From Dryomyza anilis (Eukaryota; Arthropoda; Insecta; Diptera; Dryomyzidae): a stretch of 64,000 bases of DNA. The position numbers and the translations under genes were made by a program. Within the stretch, counting starts at the first letter, position 1, and every line of letters begins with the position of its first letter. The stretch is taken from contig OX638131.1 in NCBI GenBank assembly GCA_951804985.1, positions 89,354,349-89,418,348 of the forward strand, read 5' to 3'. Shown one piece after another: positions 42,806 to 55,460 of the stretch. The notes under the pieces are model-generated. The model was not told the origin of the DNA. It saw only the letters and a list, made by a program, of their open reading frames with translations, and ran no database searches.

Positions 42806-43319
42806 TAACGGAAAACCCTCAAGATTAAATATTGCCTTAAAATAAATATTTTTTATAAACTATTACCATATTTTTATTACCTTTCAAATTATTGGCTCTG
42901 TAAGTATTTCCCTAAAGCTTCAGCTACTTTTTTATTAGAATATCACATTCACTCGCCGCGACCTGATTTGCATATTACATAGTTGAACCGCATAATAAGC
43001 CCGCGTTTTTATTGCATTTCTTATATTTCATACTATGCCACGCGTTATTATATTTTTTGCATGATATTGTCCGGGGACTTTATTGTTATCTAGTGTCAGT
43101 GAAGGTGCTAAGTTTAGAGTTTAACGAGTTGCAGTGCGCCAAAGAAACAGGCTGCAGAAAATGTAAGGCTAAGAGCAAAGGTTCAGGAAAAATAAAATTG
43201 CTTATATAATACGAAGACTCAAATTGAATGTCACACAAATTGAATTTTAATGATAAAATAGTTAATAAAATAGAATAGTATTACTTAAAAAACAATAACA
43301 TCATAAAGTAACAGAAAAT

Positions 43320-43596
43320 CAGTTGGGAAGTTTAGATCACATGGGAAATTTTAAAGTAGGTGTTATTATGATAGTTAGGATTATCAAAATTATAGTCGGT
43401 CTAAGCCGACCATAAATACCCTACACATATGTGTGGTTACTATTCAAAGTCGTATATAGGTCACCATGGTATTCGAATCCTGAAAATAACTACAAACTTT
43501 CCATATATACTTTTCCATACCGGAGATGCTTTTTTCAGGGTGTTACAAACGGCGTACCAAACTGAATATACCCTTTCACTCTTAGTGTAGGGTATA
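43320..43596 (-). mobile_element. DINE-1-like family A, internally deleted
   Basis: Both ends are present: AGTTGGGAAGTTTAGATCAC and CACTCTTAGTGTAGGGTAT. The central part from ACTACAAACTTT to CATATATACTTTTCC, including the GTCY microsatellite, is missing compared with 30426-31156. The subterminal hairpin AGTCGGTCTAAGCCGAC is kept. Confidence 0.85.
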
Positions 43597-43889
43597 AAAA
43601 GTGTTTATTGTATCATTGTATTAAGATATTATAACTGAAACATGATTGTATCATGTTCTACTTTCGACATGATTTTCATGATAATGTATGATTACGACAA
43701 CATTTATTTATTTTTCTAAATGTTTATACTATGCCGTATGAAGCTAACAAATATTTCTGAAATTGTGTTGTGTTTGAAACAGAATTCTTAGAATGATTAT
43801 GACAATAAAATGGGATACATGCGTATGTTTATCATTTAAATGTGTCGAAATATGAAAATATTGAATTAAAATAACTTAGGTCTTGCTAT

Positions 43890-44012
43890 CTCACCATTTG
43901 AGCTGTGCGTGTTATATTTTACTGAAAGTGGTGGGACTTAATGCCGAATCCGACCGGCGGGGCCTAAATACTTTTAGGACTGTAGCGCCAAACTATTATA
44001 TTATTATATCAA
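43890..44012. mobile_element. SINE fragment, inverted chimera
   Basis: 43890-43957 is the reverse complement of the SINE 3' half (CACCATTTGAGCTGTGCG, GCCGAATCCGACCGGCGGG). 43975-44010 is the SINE tail in forward orientation (GGACTGTAGCGCCAAAC, then ATT repeats). Confidence 0.7.
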
Positions 44013-44037
44013 CAAAAAAGTGTTCATATAAACGGTA

Positions 44038-45422
44038 TTATGACTTTTGGCCTGGGGACGGTTCGCATTGGGACGTTTCGCCTTGGGACGGTTCGCCATT
44101 TCATTGTGAATTTCATTGTGAATATTGCGAAATTGAAGAGAATAAAGAAATGACAAAGATTTAGATTTACGATACTAAACGTAATTCCTGAAAATGTATT
44201 TGTAATATTATTTTTTTGTAATTTTTAAAGAATTACAATTATTATAAGCTGTATAATTAAATATAAAAATGGTTGATTTTCCAAATATTATTTCTTGATA
44301 GTATTATATTAAATGTGCCAATTTACGAAAGATTGTAAAGGGTGTATTTTTCTGGGTAGCGTGACGTTTGTACTGGGGGACGTTTCGCCTTGGGACGTTT
44401 CGCCTAGGGATGTTTCTCCATTTCATAGTGAATTTAATTGTGAATATTGCGAAATTGAAGAAACGACAAAGAGTCAGAGTTGCCACACTTAATTTAATTT
44501 CTGAAAACGTATTTGTAATTTTATTTTTAGGTAATTTTTAAAGAATTACAATTATTATAATCTGTATAAATAAATATAAAAATTGATGATATTCAATATA
44601 TTATATATTGAAAGTATTATATTAAATCTGCCAATTTACAAATGATTGTAAAGCGTATATTTTTCTGATGATAAATAAGGAAATGCGAGTTTTTCTAAAA
44701 TTTGAAGACAAAATTCAAATATTGGGTTTTCTTTCGATCGTTATTTGATAATCGGAATTCTGTTAGTTTGCTATCATAAAATATAGTTTGTTTTTATTAG
44801 CAATTTAGTTAGCCATCATACCTTGAATAGTAAACAGTGCATTATATTCAAAATTAAGACATAGTAAAAATATATTAATTTATTCTTAACCCCGAAGTAA
44901 TTAAAAAATTAAAACAGGTTCTTCATTGATATAAAATCGATAAAAATAAGTTTTATTTATGTATATTTAAGAAACTCCTTTTTTTTGCTGAGATTCGAAT
45001 TTAACATTTATAAATGTTTATCTCAATTAATGTACATTTCTGTGTACTTTGTTTCTAGTGATACATAAATAAATCTTCAAAATAAAACGACGTTTAGTAC
45101 AGACGTTTTGACATATATGTCGTCATTCATATTTAAATAAATGCATTCTTACATGAATACATTAAAATTGGTTCCATGGTTTGAATAGAAAATCATTTAC
45201 TATTATTTATAATTTACCTCCTTTTTATAAATTTAAATCATTTACTATATTTCTAATTTTAAATAATATTGTGTATTTATATATATTTTGGGTAAAACTT
45301 AAATAAAGTAGTGGCAACCCTGATAAAATAAATTCAAAATAAAATTCACAATGGAATGGCGAACCGTCCCCAGGCGAAAGCTCCCAAGGCGAACCGTCCC
45401 CAGGCCAAACGTCATGCTACCA
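44038..45422. mobile_element. Inverted-repeat element with CGAACCGTCCC ends
   Basis: GGACGGTTCGC/GGACGTTTCGC units occur at 44055-44095 and 44370-44410, and in reverse complement at 45358-45410, where the end reads AAACGTCATGCTACC. 44038-44340 and 44352-44680 are a tandem duplication with a period of about 310 bp (shared AGAATTACAATTATTATAA). 44665-44830 recurs beyond the right end at 45425-45600. No coding capacity is visible. Boundaries are approximate. Confidence 0.65.
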
Positions 45423-45668
45423 TTTTTCGGATGATAATTAAGGGTGTGCGATTTTTTCTAAAATTTTAAGACAAAATCAAATATTGGGTTTCATTCGATC
45501 GCTGTGAGATAATCGTAATTCGGTAAAATCAATAGTTCTGTTTGTTTGCTATCTTAAAATTTAGTTTAATTAGCAATTTATTTATCAATTTCATAAATTG
45601 AATAGTAAACATTGCATTACCTACAAAATTGAGACAAACTAGCACACACCAATAGAAAAAAAATATAT

Positions 45669-46150
45669 ATGGGCCATTTCACACCAAATCGATCAGCGGT
45701 TGGAACTCACCTACTTCGATTTCAATGAAATTTGTGCATTTTTGGGCAATTTTTTTTTTTAATTCAAAAAATAAATAAAAATTTAGCAAATTATTTTTTT
45801 AAATATGATGCAATCAAAATACCATCTTGAAATTTGGCATAAACATTTGGATTAAATCAATCAAAATTTGTGATTTTTTTGAGAATTTCAAAAAGGATCC
45901 TTTTTAACGATATCAATTTTGAAGTGTTACAATAATGACGACGAGCCACATTTTCAAGTTTAGAAATAACAACTTAATTTATCTAAAAGCTTGTTCTATT
46001 AGCATTAAAACGAACCATTAATGGAGTTTCTAGCATATCTACATTCAGAGATATTGAAATATAAACAACCATACAAAAGTGATTTTGGGCCCATATATTG
46101 TAACTTTGAAGCATTGTATCTCTGGAAGTACGGTACTGTATATAACTAGT
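45669..46150. mobile_element. Family D repeat, copy 2
   Basis: Starts GGGCCATTTCACACCAAATC. 45750-46000 matches 27430-27680 (GATCCTTTTTAACGATATCA against GGTCCTTTTTAAGGACATCA). It runs directly into a family B DINE-1-like element at about 46155. Confidence 0.6.
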
Positions 46151-46154
46151 TTCC

Positions 46155-46690
46155 CATAAAATCTTATGGAACTGAGTTTTAAAATGAGCCAAATCGGTCA
46201 ACGGACACGCCCACCTCCCATACAAGTCACTTTTATATAACTCTTTCGGAACTAATAACTCGAAAAGTATTCATGGTATAGTTATAAAATTTAAAAGGTA
46301 TTGTTATAATTTACCTATAAATATGTGGTCCAAAAATGGGCGTGATCCGCCCACTTTTTTTTCATTATTTCCCGGGTTTTCATAGTGGAAATTTGATCCG
46401 TAAATTATTAAAATCAAATCTATGAAATATTTGCCTTTCAAAATTTTAAATATAGGCGTGGTCCGCCCAATTACATATTTCATATTTTTTTTTTAGTTTT
46501 TTTATACTTTATATAATTTTTTAATTTATGGGGATATAAGACGTAAATTTCTGATATATGAATAATATTCAGAGGGTTAATATCTCCACCAAAGGTGTAG
46601 GGTATTCCATAGTCGGGCCCGACCGACTATAAAAATCCGCCACATGTGACCGAACTTACCCATGTGACCTAACTTTCCCCAACTCGTTTT
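46155..46690 (+). mobile_element. DINE-1-like family B, 5'-truncated
   Basis: Shares GGTCAACGGACACGCCCACC, GGGCGTGATCCGCCCA, GGCGTGGTCCGCCCAATTA and the terminal hairpin AGTCGGGCCCGACCGACT with 58509-59336. It ends GACCTAACTTTCCCCAACTC. The GTCY microsatellite and TATACCC start are absent. Confidence 0.82.
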
Positions 46691-47988
46691 TTCTGATTTC
46701 GATTTGCATTTTTGCTCTTGACTTTAGTTTTTAGTTTTATTTTTTGTTATGCTTTTGTTTTTGATTTTGCTTTTGTGTTTTTATATGTTTGCTTTAGTTT
46801 TGTCTTTTTTTTGTTAGTTATTGATTTTGCTCTTGATTTTGTATTTTTGCTTTTTATGTTTGTGTTTCCGTTTTTGCTTTTGCGATTTTTTGTTTTGGTG
46901 TTTTTGCTTTTTAAATTACATTAATAAAAACAAAATACAATGATTCCTACACGTTTCACTCACGATATGATTGCTGCAGTTATGTCACTCTTTTTCCAAA
47001 GACAGAAACACATAATAATCTTGAATATAAAACTAATAAAAATGTTTCTCATTCCGTGCAAAAGTTAAATTAACACAAAATATTTTACAAAATTAATATA
47101 GGTGTATTAAAAAATGAATTATACAAAACTAAATCTATTTATCAAATCGAATGCCTTTAAAATGCAAAAATATGTTCTGCATTATTAATTTAAACAAACT
47201 TAAAATATTTATGCCTACTTTATTTTTAAATATTAATAAAATAAAATAAATGTTATCAACATAATTGTGTCAAAAACTTATTACACATCTCATGTGATTT
47301 CATTTTCAAAAGTATATCAACATTTCTTTGTTAACACATTTTCAAATGTCAGCATATGTTTCAAAAACAAAACATACGACGACATTGCTTAACTTAATTA
47401 AATGCAACATAGAACAAAATAAATTAGAAGTTTGTGTCACATAGGCGAAAATATTTGGCTATGTAATGTTAGAATAACAATTGTTTTCGCATATCTACTT
47501 TCATACACTACATACGATATATAGAGATATATAACACTCCAGGGATATTCCAAAACCAATGTTTAACATTGCTCTATGAAAACAAGTCACTTGTTGACTT
47601 GAAATTGCTTTTTTGCCAACAGCGTTTACAGCAAAGATAATAGTAATAAATTCTGTAGAATACATAAATCGGATCGATGCCAGTGAAAATAAACAAAACA
47701 TTATTATTTCAGCAATTGGAAAACAAAAAAAAACAAATATATTTTTAACCAAAAATATTAGGGTTAAATTGTTAGTCAGTTGCATTAAGACAGTTTTATC
47801 AATAATAGTGATGTGGTGCACAGAGCATATACAAGGAGTGCGACCAAAGAAAATATGATTGTCATATTGAATTGTAGTAAAGTAATAGTAAGAACCATTT
47901 GGTTGAGACAATCATAAATTAGCACAATTCTAACTATCATTAAAGGCAACATACATTAATTTATAAATTTATCTGATGTGTTATTTTT
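46691..47988. other. Gene-free stretch
   Basis: 46700-46920 is a T-rich tract with recurring GCTTTTGTTTTTG-like motifs. The 136-residue minus-strand open frame at 47501-47911 is hydrophobic but resembles no family I can name and has no supporting neighbours. I do not call it a gene. Confidence 0.4.
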
Positions 47989-48815
47989 ATACCCTACACT
48001 AAGAGTGAAAGGGTATATTCAGTTTGGTACGCCGTTTGTAACACTCAGAAGGAAGTATCTCCGGTATGGAAAAGTATATATATTCTTGATCAGCATGATC
48101 TCCTCGATTTAGCGATGTCCGTCTGTCCGTCTGTCTGTCTGTCTGTCTGTCTGTTGAAATCTCTACTACTTAAAAAATTACAGAGTTAGATGAATGAAAC
48201 TGATAACTTAAATTACTTATATACCTACGATATATGTGCGAAAAAATTGGCTATTTGTGACCTGTGATCTGACCATTTATATTCAAATACCTCATATAGA
48301 ATTTACGTCTACAGCTCAATTTTACTGTTTACGTGCTTCGGTAAACTTTTTTGGTCAAATATATATTGATTTCATGCACAAATACATGAAGATAATGTTT
48401 TCCCGCGAAACGACTTGTGGTTCCAAAAAAAAACGAAATTCGGTACACCTACCCATTTGTAATAATGGGTATCAAATGAATGGAAATTCTTCAGCGATTG
48501 AAAGTTTGTAGTTTTTTTTAGGATTCGTATTCCCTGGTGACCTGTAGCCGCGGTAGCTCAGTGGTTAGTGCGTTCAAGCCTGGACTGGGGCTAACAACAT
48601 CTTTTCATAGAAACATTTTTCTATACCGCGCTACCTCTCGTCAGTAAATGGCAAACCTACGAGAGTAAAACCATTGCCTATGAAAAGCTCTCACCCGCCG
48701 TTCGGATTCGGCAATAAACTGTAGGTCCCACCACTTTGAGTACAAATATAACACGCACTGCTCAAAATGGTGAGAGAGCTCGGCCGAAGTTCTATACAGG
48801 ACTGTAGCGCCAAAC

Positions 48816-48847
<32 letters not shown>

Positions 48848-48998
48848 CCGTGGTGACCTATATACCACTATGAATGGTAACCACACAAATATGTGTAGGG
48901 TATATATAGTCGGCTTAGACCGACTATAATTTTGATAATCCTAACTATCATAATAACACCTATTTTAAATATCCCATGTGATCTAACCTTCCCAACAG
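47989..48998 (+). mobile_element. DINE-1-like family A, interrupted by a SINE
   Basis: Starts ATACCCTACACTAAGAGTG, has AAGTATATATATTCTTGATC, (GTCT)n at 48121-48152, the hairpin AGTCGGCTTAGACCGACT, and ends AACCTTCCCAACAGG. Same order as 30426-31156 in opposite orientation. A SINE is inserted at 48544. Confidence 0.88.
48544..48846 (+). mobile_element. tRNA-derived SINE with target duplication
   Basis: Nearly identical to the copy at 35930 but lacking about 27 bp between the A and B boxes (GTGCGTT joins directly to CAAGCCTGG). The tail is an (ATT)n run. Flanks CCCTGGTGACCT (48532-48543) and CCCGTGGTGACCT (48847-48859) are the target duplication within the DINE-1-like element. Confidence 0.88.
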
Positions 48999-49286
48999 GT
49001 TTAACTTCATTTCATATTAATATACTTGAATAGTTTTTTAATAGGTATAATTGTAATAATTAATATTATAGTAAGTACTTCCTTAAGATATCTTACTTAG
49101 TTTATAAAGAATACTATTTTTCACAATTAATTAATGTTTGAGGGCCACATTATATATATAACATAATATAACATAATTAAAATAATAATTAAGTACATCA
49201 ATCAGTTTTTTTTTTTGTGTTATTATTATTATAATTTTTGTGTTTATGTTTTTCTATAAATTATTTATATATACAAAAATGTAAAT

Positions 49287-50875
49287 GGGTCATTCCGCAT
49301 CAAATCGACAAGGTTTTAAATTTCTTTCTTCGATTTTCGTGAAATTTAGTTTATGGCTTTGAATATACTAAAATAAATATATAATTCGAAAATTTCAAAA
49401 TATTATGATGCTTCAAAAAAAACACAACTTTTTCTACTAGAGGTAACTTCGAAAGCCATTATCTAGAGGGCATTCAATTGTGACGTGCGTTACATTCGTA
49501 CGATTAAAAACCTTTTTATTTGATAAATAAAAAAAGATAGAAATATTTTTAGGATGCAGAAGATAGATCTTATGGTCCTCTATGCATGTATAAAAAAAGT
49601 TTTGCAATAGCTCCTATACCTTTCTAAAAATTTGAAGTTAAATGCTGTGACGGGCGTTACACGTACTTGTTCAAAAAACAGAGTTTACTCTACAAAGTAT
49701 TAAATTTTAGCTAAACTAATTGGACTATGGAGATAACATATATCTCAAATATTTCATTAATAATGAGAGTTCTCCTTTCTATAACAAAATTCTGCAATGG
49801 TTTCTTTGATCAGTGACTTATAAAGTATCAAAACTTATGACGGGTGTTACACATTTTGTGACGGGCGTTACCTGTACGAATCCTAAACAAATATAGATGA
49901 AAATTCAAATTATTAATTCAAATTTTTTGATGAAAAAGAGCAAATTTTAGTGGTAGGAATGGTAAATCGTTATTTTAAGGCACAACGTCGACATATAATT
50001 TATGTGGAAAACTGAACATTTCGTTTTGAAAAAAATATGTTTAATATTACCATTCTTTTAATTAAGTAATCTGTCTGTATCATTTGTAATCCGTTTTTAT
50101 CGCAGCTTAAATAAATATTTCTCGCATTTCGAAAATACTGATTTTTTTGTGATTTTTAATGATTTTTTTTGTAATGTTTTGAATTTTCATTTTTTATATT
50201 TGCTTATTGAATATTTTGAAATATTTACTACTTTTTCTATGTTCAAATAATAATATAATTGATTATTGATGCATATATTAACAAATATATTATTTTCCAG
50301 TTTTTTTGTTAAACGACGATTGTTAATTGTGACGGGCGTTACAATATTTTGCATGGGTATAGCAACCATCTGAAATCTATGAGACCAAAGACTATATTAA
50401 ATGAATAGATACGACAAAAATCTTTACTTTTACAAAGTTTCCGAGTTGTAGGTTTGCAAAATAGTTCGCAAAATACCTTTTTCTATTTTTTTTGTGACCG
50501 GTGTTACAATTCAAAAAAGTAAAACTGTTTGGTTAATTGTCAGTACTTTGAACCACTTAGCACCAATCTAATGTGTGGCATACTTACACCAAAAATTGCC
50601 TTTAAAATTATACTATTCAATATTCTTTCGGATTCAAAACAACGAAACTACAGTGTTTCATATATTGCCTCAATTTTGTACTAAAATAAATTTGAAAAAA
50701 ATATTTTACTTTAATTGAGAAAAAAATATATTTGCCATAAATTTTGGTAAATTCTGATCACAGAATATGAAATTATAAGAATTTCTTATTCAAAAAATCT
50801 TTAAAAAGAATCAATAGGTTTAACTTTAATATATCACACCTTGGTAACGTTTTCTGTGGAATGCCCCCTAGGTCA
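49287..50875. mobile_element. Family D long member with repeated GTGACGGGCGTTAC
   Basis: Starts GGGTCATTCCGCATCAAATC and ends TTTTCTGTGGAATGCCCC, whose reverse complement (GGGGCATTCCACAG) resembles the start. Between them six copies of GTGACGGGCGTTAC or one- to two-base variants lie at about 49480, 49647, 49837, 49858, 50329 and 50494. No open frame above 60 residues is convincing. Confidence 0.6.
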
Positions 50876-51566
50876 ATAATGTTAATAAATGGATATTTTA
50901 GTTGTCTATTATGTTAAAAATAGAATGTAGTTTTTGAATCTGGTTTACATTATTTTTTTATAATTCGACTTATAATTATTAACTTATTGTAAAGTTTTTG
51001 AACTCGAATTTCGTCAAATACAGCTATTTTGACTTGGCTAAATTTTTTCCAATATTAGTTCTATTATTTCTAAATATTTTGTCTGAAATATGGTTTTTTG
51101 AAATAACTTTTTGTATATAACATATTTTTATAAATGACAAAATTTTAAAAGTGCTATTAACATAAAGAATTTTTTGAGCTCTTTAAACGTTATGCAAAAT
51201 TACATTTGAACATTTCTAATAGATAACTGAAATCAATATGTTAAATTTTATTTTAGTTATTGATCCATATATTTTATATTGATTTTTGTCATGAACTTGT
51301 TATTAAGTTCTCAAACATTACTTTTTCGATTAAGTCACTTTTCATTGAGCTAAATTTTTTTCGAAATTACCTCGATCAATGTTTTTTTGATTTTTGGAGA
51401 AATTGTGGAGGTGTTATGTGATATAATAGAGATATTTTTTATTTTTAAAGTTTCTCAAAACAAATAATTGTAATTTACTTTAATATGAAAATTTAAACAA
51501 AGTTACGAATTAATATTTAGTAAATTTCAGTGAAGAAATTACAGCACATTTGATCAGGAATTCATG

Positions 51567-51669
51567 CTGATCAAGAATATATATACTTTTAATACCGGAG
51601 ATGCTTCCTTCTGGGTGTTACAAACGGCGTACCAAACTGAATATACCCTTTCACTCTTAGTGTAGGGTA
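51567..51669 (-). mobile_element. DINE-1-like family A, terminal fragment
   Basis: About 100 bp matching the TATACCC-side end: GATCAAGAATATATATACTT, CCTTCTGGGTGTTACAAACG and CACTCTTAGTGTAGGGTA. Confidence 0.85.
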
Positions 51670-52211
51670 AACAAAGTAGAAACACTAAAACAATATAAAA
51701 ACAAAAACTAATGCAAAAACACAAAAAATAAAACATTAAATAAAAATCTAAATCAAAAACTAAAGCAAATCTAACAAAAATCCAATTAAAATACACAAAA
51801 TTAAAAAATAAAAACTAAAAATATAAAAACAAAAAAAATATACAAAAGCACTAAAAATAGCAGCAACAAGAAATCCAATAAAATTTATCACAAACACTAA
51901 ATAACCAAATCAGTTATAAATATAAAACCAAAATCAAAAGAAAAAAAAAACAGAAGAAAAAGCAGAAAAAACATAGAAAAATAAAACAAAACTCAGTGGA
52001 AAAAACACAAAAGAATATAAAAAAAAAAAAACAAATGCAAAATTAGAAGAAAATCAAAATCTCAAGATAGAAAAAAAAGACACAAAACCTTAACTCAAAA
52101 ACAAAAAACCAAAAATTACTTGTGATTTTGAGTCAAAATATTTTTTTTTTTAAATTACTTTAATGCTGCTTAAACAGATTTGGAATTTTTTTGAGAAATG
52201 GTTCTATTATA
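51670..52211. other. A-rich stretch without genes
   Basis: Strongly A-rich on the plus strand with many ACAAAAACTAAA-like runs. Nothing else is seen. Confidence 0.4.
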
Positions 52212-52845
52212 TCGTCACTATCACAAAGGGACGAATATTTTATTTTTGACATTTGCGTTTTTTTACATTTTTAATATAGTTTTTTTTCTCAAGTCTACTG
52301 GCCTAAAACTAAGGGACGAATTCGAAAAATTGAGAATGTTGTCTTGCCAAAAGGGCGAATATTTTCGTTTTTTTATCATAACTTTTTATTGGTATTAGAT
52401 AAAGTGGTGCTGTGGAGGCAGTATTTGTTTGTTTTTAAAGCACCTATCGATTATTATTATTATTTTAAAATATTTTTTTAAATTTTTATTATTTGCAAAA
52501 AAATTATTTGGCAAATTATTTTTAAATAATGATGCCAATAAAATTAAAGAATTAATACCTTTACACCACTATTTTGTTTGCGCAAATAAAGAGTTATACC
52601 ATAACAAACTAAAATATTTGCGTTTTGGTCAGGATATAGCCACACAAAATCTGTATTTATAATTTAGTATGTTGTCCAAAACCAAAGATATTTTATATAC
52701 GTAATAATAATTGATGAATAAACCAAAACAGAAAAAAAATTAAAAAATAATACATTTTACTAATTTTTAAAGAACTTCAAACTTTAAAGATTGATTTCTC
52801 AATATTAAAAATACACATTCGCCCCTTTGGCATGACATTGACGAT
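52212..52845. mobile_element. MITE family E, copy 1
   Basis: Ends ATCGTCACTATCACAAAGGG and (reverse complement) ATCGTCAATGTCATGCCAAA. Internal AAAGCACCTATCGATTATTA and TTTGGTCAGGATATAGCC are shared with 54449-55460. Open frames inside are AT-rich and unrecognised. Confidence 0.75.
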
Positions 52846-54448
52846 GTGTTTAATAATTTTTATGTGAGAAATGAAAAATCGTTAAAAATATAGAATTAAG
52901 TGAAGATATTATTTAGACGTTCTTGCACATAACTGAAAAATAAAAATAAATAAAGATGGACTTCAATTTCGTGTTTCTCGAATTTTACGATAAAACAAAA
53001 ATTCTCATAATAAAAATCGTGCTATTTCTATCTTGCTGGTTAATGTGAAATTCGGTCAGAACACCTTGTCCTTGAAAAGTTTTCTTAAAATAAAATGTCA
53101 AAAATCTGATTTTAATTTAAATGTTGATTTTAAATTTTCAATGATTATAAAAAATTCAACAATATATGTAATAATTTTTCATGTATAATGATATTTCTTA
53201 TAAAATATTTAACTTTCAATATAAAAATAATTATAAAATTAAAAATTGCATTACTTTAATATTCACTTTAATCATACGCATTTATATTGTAGACTGCATG
53301 TACTTACCAATGCAATTAAATGAAATGCACTCAGAGAATTTTGACAGATAATTTGTTGAACATGACATTTTTAATTATAGAAAACAACAAACATTCTACA
53401 ATTAAACAGATATTCATGTTAACTTTACATTTTCAACTATTAAAGTATAACAAAAATCACTTAACATGTTCAATCTGTTTGAAAAATAACAACTGAAATC
53501 TTTTTAAATTCTGTTTAAATTTACATGATTTTTCGCTGAGTGTATTCATGAAAGCAATGCCATTGCTGCATGAAAGCAACGCCATTCTGGGACATGAATA
53601 GCGATACCGCATACCAATAATGGTATGACGATTGTTAATTTCTGTACTTTCGACAATGCAATGCATTAAATATTTTATGTTTTGTTTAAAATGCCGGCAT
53701 TTACACAAGTAATGCGTTTATTTCATGTATATAAATTTTTCAAGTGCCGAAATAATTAAGTAATTATAAGCAATATTGAAAAAAATAATGGAAGAAAAAT
53801 ATAATAAAATAAAATAAATAAAAATAATTTAAAATTCCAATATAAATTATATTTCAATTAATTAAAAATACAATTTATGGTTTACTTTTAATTTTTTAAA
53901 TAATCAATATCAAAATATAAAAACTAAAATCATATAAAAATCTGCAAAACATGAGTTTCTGCGACAAAATAACGCAATTATTTTAATAATATTGTATGCT
54001 TTATATGTGTAGCTTTTAAAGATGTGATTTATCAAAATCTACTAAGTCGTTTCCCATGATTTTTATACCAACAAATCAGATTTAATGTGGGATGAAAAGT
54101 TTAAAGTCTACGACGCTCCGTTTAGATTCTGCAGTCCTTTCAAGTTAGAAAAGTGCAAAGTTTGACCCCTCTACGACGCTCCGTTTAGATTCTATTAGAT
54201 TCATTTGAAGTTAAAGATGTGATTTCTCGACAACAAATCAAATATTATGATAATCATTTCGAGAATATTGTTGTATATTAAATGCAGTAAATCCTATGTT
54301 GTCTGCATCGCAATAGTCTGCTGAATTCTGTGGGTTTTGTATTGAGCAAAAATATAGTACATAATAATATTCAGCACTTAGAACTGTCTTCGTTATAAGA
54401 ATAATTGCATTTAATTGCTGTTTATGATATTGACAAGAGTTTAGTATA
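52846..54448. other. Gene-free AT-rich stretch
   Basis: Two direct copies of TCTACGACGCTCCGTTTAGA lie at about 54102 and 54169. No gene or element end is otherwise recognised. Confidence 0.4.
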
Positions 54449-55460
54449 ATCGTCACTATCATGCCAAAGAGGCGAATGTGCAATTTTTGACATTTGCGTT
54501 TTTTTACATTTTTGAATGTAGTTTTTCCTCAAGTATACTGTGCTAAAATCGCGTGTCGTTTTGTTGGATATATCTAGCCACAAAAGTCAAAACCAAAAGG
54601 GCGAATTTGAAAAATTAAAAATCTTGTCATTCCAAAAGGGAGAATCTTTCCTTTTTCGCCATAACTATTTATTGGTACGAGATAAAATAGTAGTGTGAAG
54701 GCATTTATTATTTGTTTTTAAAGCACCTATCTATCTGCATCATTAATTAAAAATATTTTGTCAAACATAAATTTGCCATTTGTTATTTGCAGGAAAAAAT
54801 GTTTGGCAAAATATTTTTAAATAATGATGCAGTTCGATAGGTGCTTTAAAAACAAATAATAAATGCCTTCACACTACTATTTTATCACGTACCAATAAAT
54901 AGTTATGGCGAAAAAGGAAAGATTCGCCCTTTTGGCATGACAAGATTTTCAATTTTTCCAATTTCTTCGTTTTTTTGCTATAGCTTTTTATTCGTGCAAG
55001 ATGAAATAGTAGTTTAGACGTATTAGTTGTACCTATCGATTGGCATCATTATTTAAATTTGCCAAAAAAATGTTCCTTCAAATAACAAATGGCAAATTAA
55101 TGTTTGGCAAAATATTTTTAAATAATGATGCCAATAGGTAGGTGCTTTAAAAACAAACAATTAATTCTTTTACATCACTATTTTATTTTGAACTAATAAG
55201 AAGTTATAGCATAAAAAACAAAAATATTTGCGTTTTGGTCAGGATATAGCCTCACAAAATTCGTATTTATAATTCAGTAAATTGTCCGAATCCAAAGATA
55301 TTTTATATACGTTATAATAGTTCATGAATAAACCAAAATAACAAAAAAATTTAAAAAAAAACTAAATTTTTCTAATTTTTAAAGCACTTCAAACTTTAAA
55401 ATTTGATTTCCCAACATTTTGAAAAATTCACATTCGCCCCTTTGGCATGACATTGACGAT
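54449..55460. mobile_element. MITE family E, copy 2, with internal hairpin
   Basis: Ends ATCGTCACTATCATGCCAAA and (reverse complement) ATCGTCAATGTCATGCCAAA. Inside, about 54615-54730 is almost a perfect reverse complement of about 54835-54955 (shared AAAGCACCTATC and GCCATAACTATTTATTGGTA), a hairpin with arms of about 115 bp. Another partial copy of the same passage lies at 55130-55210. Confidence 0.82.

Noticed and set aside
47501..47911. 136-residue hydrophobic minus-strand frame, considered as a chemoreceptor exon
   Set aside because: No conserved receptor C-terminal motif, no adjoining exons and no convincing splice sites. Hydrophobicity is expected from AT-rich DNA.
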